Made by a program: the position numbers and the translations under genes. A stretch of 64,000 bases of DNA from an uncultured Gammaproteobacteria bacterium (GTDB lineage: Bacteria; Pseudomonadota; Gammaproteobacteria; Eutrophobiales; Eutrophobiaceae): assembly GCA_943788815.1 (NCBI GenBank), contig CALSRS010000003.1:97193-161192 (forward strand), written 5' to 3'. The notes below the pieces were generated by a model. The model saw only the letters and a program-made list of their open reading frames with translations, was not told where the DNA came from and ran no database searches. This document shows, piece after piece, positions 55,115 through 63,841 of the stretch. The first letter of the stretch is position 1. Each line of letters starts with the position of its first letter.

Positions 55115-56314
55115 ATGAATGAAACAGTAATTAGTATTGATAAGTTATGTAAAAAATATTGCCGTGATTTGAAGCACTCAATGTTATATGGAATACAGGA
55201 TCTTGCTTTAGAAATTTTTGGGGTTGAGAAAAAAAATCAAAAACTCCGAAATGATGAGTTCTGGGCATTGAATGGTATTTCAATAGAATTAAAGAAAGGT
55301 GATGTGCTTGGCATATTAGGTGCAAATGGATCTGGAAAAAGTACATTATTAAAACTAATCAGTGGTATTTTCTACCCGGATTCGGGGACGGTGAAAACTC
55401 AAGGTAAAGTCGGGGAGCTAATTGAGGTAGGTGCAGGTTTTCATCCAATGTTAACGGGCAAGGAAAATATCTATGTTAAAGGTGCCATTCTTGGTTTAAC
55501 TAAAAAGGAGATCGACTCGAAATTTGATGAAATTGTTGAATTCTCTGAGCTTGATGAATTCATTAATACCCCGGTTAAGTATTATTCAACTGGTATGCAT
55601 ATGCGTTTAGGCTTCTCAATCATAGCCTACTCAAACCCCGATATTTTATTAATAGATGAAGTGCTGTCGGTGGGGGATGTGAATTTTCGAGCAAAGTGTT
55701 TTAATAAAATTACTGATTTAATTGCAAGCTCGGGTGTAGTCTTTGTGTCTCACAATATGGCAGATGTTGCAAGAATTTGTACCAGTGTCATGGTGCTTAA
55801 TCGTGGTGAATGTAAGTATTATGACCAGAATGTGCTTCAAGGTATAAATTGTTACTACGAAGAGAGTTGTTTTGATGAATCACCGTCTGTGTCAGGTAGT
55901 GGAAAAGCTGAACTAAAATCTATAGATATAAGATCTGGCTATAACATTAATTCCATGACAGTCCAAAATCAACTGGATGATCTCATTATCGAAATTTTAT
56001 TTAATATAGACAATGACATTTCACGAGTTGAGATAGTAGTTACTATTATCAATCTTGAACAACAAAATATTATTCAAAGTAATTCGCATTTTGATGACAT
56101 CATTTTGGATAATGATTTGGAGGATCTCCGCCTAATGGTGAATATGGGGAGTATATGCCTTAACCCTGGAGTCTATGGCATTACTTTAAGCTTTCATAGA
56201 GAAGGTCGTGGAGAAATTCTTGCAAAATTTAGCAATTGTCTCCAGTTTCGAATAAAGGGTGATCGATTGGGGCACGCTCAATTACAAACACCAGCACAAT
56301 GGAAACTAAACTAA
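55115..56314 (+). CDS. wzt: Wzt-like polysaccharide ABC transporter ATPase with C-terminal carbohydrate-binding domain
   Basis: ATPase subunit, 399 residues. Walker A GANGSGKST is at 69-77, the Q-loop and IEVGAGFHPMLTGKENIY follow, the signature is the Wzt-type YSTGMHMRLGFSI (157-169) and Walker B ILLIDEVLSVGD is at 177-188. Residues about 255-395 form an extra beta-rich domain like Wzt-C, which in characterised systems recognises the finished polymer end before export. That makes a chain-terminated O-polysaccharide likely. Confidence 0.9.
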   Translation: MNETVISIDKLCKKYCRDLKHSMLYGIQDLALEIFGVEKKNQKLRNDEFWALNGISIELKKGDVLGILGANGSGKSTLLKLISGIFYPDSGTVKTQGKVGELIEVGAGFHPMLTGKENIYVKGAILGLTKKEIDSKFDEIVEFSELDEFINTPVKYYSTGMHMRLGFSIIAYSNPDILLIDEVLSVGDVNFRAKCFNKITDLIASSGVVFVSHNMADVARICTSVMVLNRGECKYYDQNVLQGINCYYEESCFDESPSVSGSGKAELKSIDIRSGYNINSMTVQNQLDDLIIEILFNIDNDISRVEIVVTIINLEQQNIIQSNSHFDDIILDNDLEDLRLMVNMGSICLNPGVYGITLSFHREGRGEILAKFSNCLQFRIKGDRLGHAQLQTPAQWKLN

Positions 56315-56357
56315 GTGAAATATAACTGATGTTTGACAGCACGACGAGTGACTATAA

Positions 56358-57170
56358 ATGAATTGGTTTAACACAAACAGGATCTCTAAAGCCCTTAATA
56401 AACCAATGATATTCATAACGGGCTCACCTCGTTCTGGTACTTCTTTAGTGACAAAAGTTCTTGATTCACATAAAGATATTGCGTTATTAATGGAGAATAA
56501 CTTTGGCAATAGGAGAAGGCATTGGTCAATGCCACAAGAGTGGAGTTCTTCAAAATTATTGTCAAAGAAAGTAGGACAAGTATACAAAGATATTCAAGAA
56601 CCAATTATCGGAAATAAAGTCTGTTCTCCTGATGTATGGTGGATTGAGGACATCCTTATGTTTTGTAATATGTTCAAGAATTTTAAAATAATTTTTATAA
56701 TTCGTGACCCAAGAGATGTAGTTCTATCAAGATATTTTCGAGAAAATTATGATGAGGAGTTTAATGAGTTAGGCAGGAGAAATATTTTACTCGATTTTAG
56801 ATCGCAGTTGTTAACTTATACTTCTTCCTGGAGGCAAAGTATCGAAATATACAGACGATTACGTGATGCTGCCCCCTCAAAAATTATTTGTGTCTACTAT
56901 GAGAATTTTATACAGAATTTTGAATTAGAATGTCAGAGATTAATTGATTTTATAGGTATTCCATTTGATAAGAATATGCTTGAGTGGGATAAATATCCAC
57001 ATCACGATAAATTAGGTAATTTAAAACATAATATGAAATATAACGATATTCCAATTGAATCGTATCAAAGAATAGATAAAGAGATTCCTGATTTATTGAG
57101 GAAGGATTTCAACGAGGCGATACAATCCATACAACAAGAATTACACTGCTGGCAATTACAAAACTTGTAA
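56358..57170 (+). CDS. PAPS-dependent sulfotransferase family protein (1)
   Basis: A 270-residue sulfotransferase-fold protein. The 5'-phosphosulfate loop is GSPRSGTSL (22-30) and the 3'-phosphate site is IIRDPRDVVLSRYF (114-127), with YENF at about 187. Both PAPS-binding elements are intact, so activity is expected, placing sulfate on a sugar hydroxyl of the exported glycan. It follows wzt by 43 bases and precedes the STELLO-like gene by 8. The acceptor cannot be predicted. Confidence 0.85.
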   Translation: MNWFNTNRISKALNKPMIFITGSPRSGTSLVTKVLDSHKDIALLMENNFGNRRRHWSMPQEWSSSKLLSKKVGQVYKDIQEPIIGNKVCSPDVWWIEDILMFCNMFKNFKIIFIIRDPRDVVLSRYFRENYDEEFNELGRRNILLDFRSQLLTYTSSWRQSIEIYRRLRDAAPSKIICVYYENFIQNFELECQRLIDFIGIPFDKNMLEWDKYPHHDKLGNLKHNMKYNDIPIESYQRIDKEIPDLLRKDFNEAIQSIQQELHCWQLQNL

Positions 57171-57178
57171 AAAATATA

Positions 57179-58186
57179 ATGAAAAAATCTAATCGAGTAA
57201 TAGTAATCACTACTATTAATGATAAATCTGATGGAATCAGAGAATTTGAAAGCCTGAAAGGATGGCATACGGTTTTAGTCGGAGATAAAAAAAGCGTTTC
57301 TATTGAATCTAATGATTCTTTGACCTTTCTCTCCTGGGAGGAACAGTTAGACCTTGATTTAAATTATGTGAAATTATGCCCATGGAATCATTATGCAAGA
57401 AAGAATATTGGGTATCTTTATGCTATTAAGGCAGGTGCCAAGATTATTTATGATACTGATGATGACAATATTCCATACTTGAAAAAATGGAAACTTCCTG
57501 AATTTAAATGCAATAAGCTTATTTCAAATAATTCAAAATTTGTAAATATGTATAGTTATTTTACCGATGAATTGATTTGGCCAAGGGGATTGCCACTGGA
57601 TGAAATTCATACCCATTACGAGAAAGTTGAAGTTTCTGAGAATCATAAAAGGATTGGTATCTGGCAGGGATTAGCAGATAACGATCCTGATGTAGATGCA
57701 ATATTCAGGTTGGCATTCAAGAAAGAAGTGGTTTTCAAGAAGAACGAGCATGTAGTTTTGTCTAAGGGATTATATTCGCCGATAAATTCACAAAATACTT
57801 TTTGGCACTCAAATGCTTTCCCGTTTTTATACTTGCCGGCATTTGTAAATTTCAGAGCTACGGATATTTACCGGGGTTATTTAGCACAAAAATTATTGTG
57901 GCATTTAGATTATTTCGTAGGATTTACAGGAGCGACCGTCTATCAGGAAAGAAATAAGCATAATCTTATGCAGGACTTAAGAGACGAATTCGAGTGTTAT
58001 TTTAATATAAAAAATATTATAAAAATAATTGATAAGATTGAATTAACGTCTGATTCACATGCGAATATAAAATTACTTTATGAATCTCTTTCTGAAGAGG
58101 GGATTATCTCAAGCAAGGAGTTGGATTTACTTGATGCCTGGTTAATTGATTTTATGAATATTTCAGACACGAAAAAAAATGACTAA
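57179..58186 (+). CDS. STELLO-like (DUF288) glycosyltransferase-fold protein
   Basis: A 335-residue protein resembling the DUF288/STELLO family. It shows the DTDDDN acidic cluster (92-97) after RKNIGYLYAIKAGAKIIYDT, then WPRGLPLDEIH (about 139-149), GIWQGLADNDPDVDAIFRL and LYLPAFVNFRATDIYRG. These segments are characteristic of STELLO proteins, known best from plants (Golgi partners of cellulose synthase) and nematodes, with bacterial members in glycan loci. The DxD cluster suggests a metal-dependent transferase. Acceptor and donor are unknown. It overlaps the next gene by 8 bases. Confidence 0.7.
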   Translation: MKKSNRVIVITTINDKSDGIREFESLKGWHTVLVGDKKSVSIESNDSLTFLSWEEQLDLDLNYVKLCPWNHYARKNIGYLYAIKAGAKIIYDTDDDNIPYLKKWKLPEFKCNKLISNNSKFVNMYSYFTDELIWPRGLPLDEIHTHYEKVEVSENHKRIGIWQGLADNDPDVDAIFRLAFKKEVVFKKNEHVVLSKGLYSPINSQNTFWHSNAFPFLYLPAFVNFRATDIYRGYLAQKLLWHLDYFVGFTGATVYQERNKHNLMQDLRDEFECYFNIKNIIKIIDKIELTSDSHANIKLLYESLSEEGIISSKELDLLDAWLIDFMNISDTKKND

Positions 58187-59003
58187 TAGCCCAACAGTTT
58201 CAGTTATCACATGGGATGGAGGTTTTAGGGAAAATTACCATACGGTAGATTTTTTCTGTAAGCAGACAATTGATAGTATCGAGTTTGAATTTTTATGGTT
58301 GGAATATTATTCATCAATTAAAGCTGAGCTAGCTGAAAAGATAAATCAATACAGTAATGCTCGTACAATTTGTTTAGGAAATGAAGGAGATTGGCACGTA
58401 GCTAAATGTATGAATAAGGGTATTAAGCTATCGAAAGGTGAGCATTTGATATTAATCGATGGAGATATTGCAGTTTCAGAGTCCTTTATTGAAAAGGATC
58501 GACTTATTCATAATCAATTCCCAGGATCTGCTGTTTACTACAGACGCATGGATGAACCAAGCCGAAACGGATTAGATTTGAAAAATGAGATAAATCTAGA
58601 ATATCTAAAAACGAATTGTATATTGGCAAACCCAACAAACTATGGAGGATGTCTATCTATAAGTAAAAATTCTTTTGAAAAAGTCTGTGGATATGAAGAA
58701 CATTCTTTATTCTCAGGAAATGGGGCTGTTAGCAAGGAACTATACATAAGGCTCAGAAATGCAGGGATACCAATTTTGTGGCATCCAACAGGAGAAGTGT
58801 ACCATCCGTGGCACGATGGCACGATACCTTCTAATAAAACAACAAAAAGAGAATTGCAGGATTTAATAATAAATCTAAGAGAACTTGAGCTTGATACATT
58901 ACCTAACCAATTACAAATTAACAATTACATGAAAAAAATTAGTTCTAATGAGTTAAAGGATAATAAGTGGGAAATGTTAGTTAATATTTTTAAAGCTAAA
59001 TAA
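58179..59003 (+). CDS. GT2-type glycosyltransferase
   Basis: A 274-residue GT-A fold protein. The N-terminus SVITWDGGFRENYHTVDFF replaces the usual VSVIIPTYN start, but NEGDWHVAKCMNKGIKLSKGEHLILIDGDIAVS carries the expected layout with a metal motif DGD (about 98-100). YGGCLSISKNSFEKVCGY and the EV(Y)HPWHDG His region follow, resembling galactosyl/GalNAc-type GT2 enzymes. It overlaps the STELLO-like gene. Specificity is unknown. Confidence 0.75.
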   Translation: MTNSPTVSVITWDGGFRENYHTVDFFCKQTIDSIEFEFLWLEYYSSIKAELAEKINQYSNARTICLGNEGDWHVAKCMNKGIKLSKGEHLILIDGDIAVSESFIEKDRLIHNQFPGSAVYYRRMDEPSRNGLDLKNEINLEYLKTNCILANPTNYGGCLSISKNSFEKVCGYEEHSLFSGNGAVSKELYIRLRNAGIPILWHPTGEVYHPWHDGTIPSNKTTKRELQDLIINLRELELDTLPNQLQINNYMKKISSNELKDNKWEMLVNIFKAK

Positions 59004-59043
59004 AATACTAATTAATTATTATATTAATGTTGTTAAAAGAGCT

Positions 59044-59958
59044 ATGAAACAATCAGACTTATATCTTTGTTCAGGACTTCAAAGTGGTGGAACATCAATC
59101 TTATCCTGGTGTTTTCTGCAACGACAAGACCTGGACGGTGTTTTTGACATGGAAAATTCAGTAATTCAAACCGATTTTTCACAAATAAAGACAAACAAAA
59201 TATGGGTTAAAATGACAATTGGAAGTTTTAGTTCTTTTGATATTGCAGGAGTTTATAAAGATCTTGGATATACAGTTATTCCCTTACTCATAATTAGGGA
59301 TGTGCGTTTTGCATATTCGTCGTTAATTAAAAAGGAATATGGACAAAATGGAAATACTGCAGAAGACCCTCCATTAAAACTAAGATATCGAAAGTTTCTT
59401 GATGATTGGCTGATGTTCAGAGACAGAAATTTGCCTATATTGCGCTTTGAAAGTTTCATCAAAGATCCAAGGAAAGAGTTAATGAAGTTGACGCAATCAC
59501 TTGAGTTGCCATGGGATGATGCGATGATTAATTGGAATAAAGCAGAAACTGAAATTAGTTATTTTGGTCAAGGAAATGAAACTTTTCGCCTCTCTCGTCA
59601 TAAAAAAAATAATATTCATGAAACATTGGCTGATAAATTATCAACAAAACAAATATCTCCAATTTCTGAGTATGATTTGAAATGGTTAGAAACTATGTTT
59701 AAAGAATATAATTTAATTAATGATTATCCTGAACATTTGGAAAACTTTGAATCAAATAAAATCTTAAGTGCACCACCAAACTTTAACGTAACAAGTAGAT
59801 ATGAATCTATAAAAAAGATGAATGATATAAATAAAAAATATTGGGATGTTAATAAAAAATTAGAGCGTATAAATAAGCATATAATCTTCGGTCCATTGAT
59901 AAGGTTCTGGTCTATATTTATTAATAAAAAATTTAGAGTTTTTGAGGATGAAAAATAA
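59044..59958 (+). CDS. Sulfotransferase-fold protein (2)
   Basis: A 304-residue protein. The P-loop region is CSGLQSGGTSIL (9-20), a variant of the 5'-phosphosulfate loop, and the 3'-phosphate site is LIIRDVRFAYSSLIKKEYG (82-100), where sulfotransferases normally have RDPR. LPILRFESFIKDP fits the conserved YExL segment. The C-terminal 50 residues are basic and helix-like. The missing Pro and the altered P-loop make it more divergent than sulfotransferases 1 and 3; activity is likely but not certain. The gene is very AT-rich. Confidence 0.68.
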   Translation: MKQSDLYLCSGLQSGGTSILSWCFLQRQDLDGVFDMENSVIQTDFSQIKTNKIWVKMTIGSFSSFDIAGVYKDLGYTVIPLLIIRDVRFAYSSLIKKEYGQNGNTAEDPPLKLRYRKFLDDWLMFRDRNLPILRFESFIKDPRKELMKLTQSLELPWDDAMINWNKAETEISYFGQGNETFRLSRHKKNNIHETLADKLSTKQISPISEYDLKWLETMFKEYNLINDYPEHLENFESNKILSAPPNFNVTSRYESIKKMNDINKKYWDVNKKLERINKHIIFGPLIRFWSIFINKKFRVFEDEK

Positions 59959-60018
59959 AATATTCAAAAGAATATTCTCATTAAGCTAGTAACCGATAAA
60001 TTTTAATATTTCTATCTT

Positions 60019-60846
60019 ATGATCATAACAGAACACTTTATATTACTTAATTTTCCAAAGACAGGTTCTACTTTTGCAAGGGAGGTGATTACTGATTTGT
60101 ATCTAAATGAGTATAAAAATTTAAGCAATTTTCAGAAAATTAAATTTGTTTTTAATTTCAAAAAAAAACCTTTATTTAATGAAGTATTTTTACCTAGGAC
60201 AGAGTTTATAAAAGGATATAATTCCGGCGTTGATCAACATGGAAGGTATGAACATGTTCCAGAAAAATACAAATCAAAACCTGTATTAAGTGTTGCACGC
60301 GACCCGTTAATTCGAAATATTTCATTCTATGAGTATGGTTGGTGGAAAAAAAATACTGTAGCACCATTGAATATTGTAAAAAAATATTTCCCCTCATTTC
60401 CAGATCTTGAATTTAATGAATATCTTGATTATCAAAATTTTAATACACAATTTAGGGATACTGGCGTGGTGATTGGAGACAACGTAGGAAATCAAACAAT
60501 CCATTTTATCCAGTTTTTTTTCAAAAAAACAAAATATATTTTTGAAAATTTAAATGACGAATTTATTTATTCTGGGAAGTACAGGAATTATCTTCCTGAA
60601 CTTACTCTATTGAAATCTGAAAATCTAAATAAAGAATTATTAGAATTTCTGTCAGTATATTGGCCTGATAAAGATAAGCTTTCTTTTATAAATTCACGAG
60701 ATATAGTGAGGCCAGAAAATACAAGCAGAAAATCAGAAATTGAAAGAATGAAATATCTTACTAGCGACATTATAAATGCTGTTAGATATAAGGAACGATA
60801 CCTTTATAAAATATTATCAGACTTTGGCATAGAATATGGAGAATGA
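60019..60846 (+). CDS. Sulfotransferase family protein (3)
   Basis: A 275-residue sulfotransferase. The P-loop is NFPKTGSTF (11-19), HGRYEHVP (about 74-81) sits where family 2 carbohydrate sulfotransferases carry a catalytic His, and the 3'-phosphate site is VARDPLIRNISFYEY (92-106). This is more like the Sulfotransfer_2 (heparan/chondroitin type) group than protein 1 is. Its TGA overlaps the following GT2 ATG as ATGA. Codon use is strongly AT-biased. Confidence 0.78.
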   Translation: MIITEHFILLNFPKTGSTFAREVITDLYLNEYKNLSNFQKIKFVFNFKKKPLFNEVFLPRTEFIKGYNSGVDQHGRYEHVPEKYKSKPVLSVARDPLIRNISFYEYGWWKKNTVAPLNIVKKYFPSFPDLEFNEYLDYQNFNTQFRDTGVVIGDNVGNQTIHFIQFFFKKTKYIFENLNDEFIYSGKYRNYLPELTLLKSENLNKELLEFLSVYWPDKDKLSFINSRDIVRPENTSRKSEIERMKYLTSDIINAVRYKERYLYKILSDFGIEYGE

Positions 60847-61751
60847 AAATTCATAATAAACCCATAAATAATGTACAGTTTAGCATCGTAATAATTACTC
60901 GTAATAGAGTAAATATTCTTAAGAAAACACTTGAGAGTGTTAAAAAGATAGATTATTCAATAGATGATTTTGAAATAATCATTGTAGATAATGGAAGTAC
61001 TGATAATACTCGTAAATCAACTCATGACGTACTAGAAAATTCTAATTTACAATATCAGATAGTATCTGAAAAAACTAAAGGAATTTGTAAGGCAAGAAAT
61101 AGAGGACTACAAGTAGCTAATGGGGAATGGGTATTGTTCTTTGATGACGATGTTTTTGTAAATAAGAATATACTTACAGTTTATCAAAATGCCCAATTAA
61201 AATTTCCGAATGCAGTTGCTTTTGGTGGCCCAGCCAACCTGGATCCTGTGATACCAAGGCCATGGTGGTGGATTAGTGAATTTGATAAAACTATGAGTTG
61301 CCAAAATTATGGTGATAACTATATGGAATATGGTAATGGTACTAATCCATATGGTCTAAATATGCTTTTCAGCAAAGATATTCTATTCCAGTTTAACGGA
61401 TTTGATGAAAAATTGGATAAATTAACCAATAGTTTTGCAGATGAAACTGAATTATTTTTTCGTATCAAGCAAGGTGGCTATTCAATTGTCTATGTGCCTG
61501 CTGCACTAGTAATACACTCAATTGTACCAGATAGACTCGAATGGAGAAATTTTATAACAAGGTTTTTATTGGTCGGTCGGTCGCATGCTTGTCTTGATTA
61601 TATGCATAACACAAATCATAGTAGGTCCCTGTTTAGGCGCATGGTAAGCGCCTCTTATTTATTCATTAAGCATCCTACCCCCGCTTTATTTTTTACAGAA
61701 TATTATTCCTGGATTGGTTACAGAAACTTTAAGTATGAAAAAAATAAGTAA
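60843..61751 (+). CDS. GT2 glycosyltransferase
   Basis: A 302-residue family 2 transferase. IVIITRNRVNILKKTLESV starts the GT-A fold, with VDNGSTDNTRKS and the metal motif FFDDDVFV. NPYGLNMLFSKDILFQFNGFDE and FADETELFFRIKQGGYSIVYVP match the catalytic-base (ED/DE) region of GT2 enzymes. It is translationally coupled to sulfotransferase 3. Sugar specificity is unknown. Confidence 0.86.
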   Translation: MKIHNKPINNVQFSIVIITRNRVNILKKTLESVKKIDYSIDDFEIIIVDNGSTDNTRKSTHDVLENSNLQYQIVSEKTKGICKARNRGLQVANGEWVLFFDDDVFVNKNILTVYQNAQLKFPNAVAFGGPANLDPVIPRPWWWISEFDKTMSCQNYGDNYMEYGNGTNPYGLNMLFSKDILFQFNGFDEKLDKLTNSFADETELFFRIKQGGYSIVYVPAALVIHSIVPDRLEWRNFITRFLLVGRSHACLDYMHNTNHSRSLFRRMVSASYLFIKHPTPALFFTEYYSWIGYRNFKYEKNK

Positions 61752-61761
61752 TAATTAAAAT

Positions 61762-62883
61762 ATGAGTCCAACTGAAGTTTCTATCATTATCCCTTGTTAC
61801 AATGCAGAGGACTACGTTAGGGAAGCGATAGAAAGTGTATTGTCACAGGAAAGGAGTGCACAAATAATTGTTGTGGATGATGGCTCGACTGACAATACCC
61901 TTCAAATACTCTCATATTTCAGTAGTGACATACAGATATTACAGTCAGAACATAAAGGTGTGGCTGTTGCCAGAAATAAGGCTATTGAGTTTGTCAGGTC
62001 TAGATACGCATTATTGCTTGATGCAGATGATGCATTAGCACCTGGAGCATTAGATAGTTTATTAAGGAGAGCCTCTAATAGTGATTCAATCGTGGTGTAT
62101 GGTAATTTTTCATCATGGGACAGCTTAATGAGTAAAAAACAAAATTACCATAAGACTCCGCGTTTTCTTAATGATCCATTATCTCTACTAGTGCAACGTA
62201 ATATTAGCCCTCCCGGAGCTATATTATTTTCATCTGATGCATTCGAAAAAGTCGGAGATTTTGACCAGTCAGTTGCAGCGTGTGAAGATTGGGACTTTAT
62301 TGTCCGATTAGCTCGTGCCGGTTATTGTTTTAAGTATGTGAATAAGGAAGTTTTTTATTACAGGCGTATCCGGTCTAGCGCAAGCAACCAGGCTAACAGA
62401 ATGTTGAGCTCTGGTCTTGAGGTAGTTCATCGATGCCATAGGAAGGATATTCGCATAAAAGAAGATTTGTTCCCAGATGGGTATCGTAGAAATGATCTTG
62501 AAAATAATCTTTTTTATTATTATGCAGTATGTATGGGTTTAGCATCATTATCTGATGATGCGGATTGTGTTAAAGAGATTATTCAATCAATAAAATTACC
62601 GCCAACGCCTGATTGGAGAAAATTTGGAAATGCATATCGTTTATCTCTATGGTGGAACAGCTTAGCTATTGTGGGGAACAAAGAGGATATTATATGTAAT
62701 GCACAAATAAATTGTGTTCAATCGATTAATGAACTATTTGAAGAAGAAATTTGGTGTAAGGAAATGGCAATGAGTATAATTTCACCTGATTTCAGACAAT
62801 TGATCTTCAGGCCAGGTCCAAAAAAAGCACTTCGTCTTTATAGGGAATTCAAACTAGCAAAAAAAATCATTGAGAAAATGTGA
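61762..62883 (+). CDS. GT2 glycosyltransferase
   Basis: A 373-residue family 2 enzyme. SIIIPCYNAEDYVREAIESVLSQ is the classic start; VVDDGSTDNT, VAVARNKAI, the metal motif LLDADDALAPGAL and the catalytic CEDWDFIVRLARAGY are all present. The C-terminal 130 residues, helical in appearance, have no domain I recognise. It starts 10 bases after the previous GT2 gene and overlaps the next by four bases (GTGA). Confidence 0.87.
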   Translation: MSPTEVSIIIPCYNAEDYVREAIESVLSQERSAQIIVVDDGSTDNTLQILSYFSSDIQILQSEHKGVAVARNKAIEFVRSRYALLLDADDALAPGALDSLLRRASNSDSIVVYGNFSSWDSLMSKKQNYHKTPRFLNDPLSLLVQRNISPPGAILFSSDAFEKVGDFDQSVAACEDWDFIVRLARAGYCFKYVNKEVFYYRRIRSSASNQANRMLSSGLEVVHRCHRKDIRIKEDLFPDGYRRNDLENNLFYYYAVCMGLASLSDDADCVKEIIQSIKLPPTPDWRKFGNAYRLSLWWNSLAIVGNKEDIICNAQINCVQSINELFEEEIWCKEMAMSIISPDFRQLIFRPGPKKALRLYREFKLAKKIIEKM

Positions 62884-63809
62884 ATATTAATCCAAATTGC
62901 AGTTTAAACAAAAATTTACATTTGAGTCTAGTAATAGCAACACGTGATAACGTTATTAAGTTATCAGAATTTCTTGATAAGTTGTTGTTATGTGAAAAAC
63001 CCAATAGCTGGGAGATTATTCTGGCTGATAATGGGTCTACAGATAATACAAAAGAATCGGTTCAGAAATACCAGGGCATTCTGCCAATAAAATACATCTA
63101 TGTTGAACAACAAGGTAAAAGCCGCGCATTAAACCAAGCATTAAAATATGTGACAGGTGAGATAATTTTGTTTTCTGACGATGATATTATTCCGGATAAG
63201 ATGTGGTTGATTTCCCATATTCGTAACATGTCTGAAAATAATGATGTGAGTGTTATAGGAGGACGAATTATAGTCGATAACACTATGTTGCCATTATGGC
63301 TGGCAAATTCGTACAACCTGAAAGGAATATTAGTTTCCGAACATGAGCCTGCAAAAATTAAATCTACATATAGCCAGGGGCAGTTTCCATTTGGACCCAA
63401 CCTTTCAGTCAGAAAAAAACTACTGGAGAATATTAAGGACCCCTGGCCTGAAAACATTGGGCCTGGTACCGACATGCCAGTAGGTGATGAAACTATTTTT
63501 ATTACAAAAATAAGTAAAATCACTGATGAAAGAATTTATTGTCCTGATTGCATTGTCGAACATAAGCCTGTTATAAAAGATAATATATTATATGATTTTG
63601 TTCATAGATCTTTTATGGGTGGTTTTGTGGCAGGCTTTTACTTATTGAGAGGAGATGAGAAGTCAACTTCGAACAGCATAGGTAAGCTTGCTGCTTACAG
63701 AATTAGCAGTTGCCGCAGTATAAAAGAATTCATATGCATTGTATCCAGAGCAATTGGATTTTATTCAGGATACATGCTCAAATATTTTAGAAAGCAACTA
63801 TCACATTAA
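62880..63809 (+). CDS. GT2 glycosyltransferase (GTG start)
   Basis: A 309-residue family 2 enzyme: LVIATRDNVIKLSEFLDKL, LADNGSTDNTKESV, GKSRALNQALKYVTGEIILFSDDDIIP, split as GKSRALNQAL and FSDDDIIP, and VGDETIFITKI as the probable catalytic-base region. FGPNLSVRKKLL is family-typical. The start codon is GTG overlapping the preceding TGA; the ATG two bases earlier runs straight into that stop. Together with its neighbours this suggests a polymer made of several different sugar linkages. Confidence 0.85.
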   Translation: MNINPNCSLNKNLHLSLVIATRDNVIKLSEFLDKLLLCEKPNSWEIILADNGSTDNTKESVQKYQGILPIKYIYVEQQGKSRALNQALKYVTGEIILFSDDDIIPDKMWLISHIRNMSENNDVSVIGGRIIVDNTMLPLWLANSYNLKGILVSEHEPAKIKSTYSQGQFPFGPNLSVRKKLLENIKDPWPENIGPGTDMPVGDETIFITKISKITDERIYCPDCIVEHKPVIKDNILYDFVHRSFMGGFVAGFYLLRGDEKSTSNSIGKLAAYRISSCRSIKEFICIVSRAIGFYSGYMLKYFRKQLSH

Positions 63810-63841
63810 TCATTATTCACATATGAAAATAGTCTTTAAAT

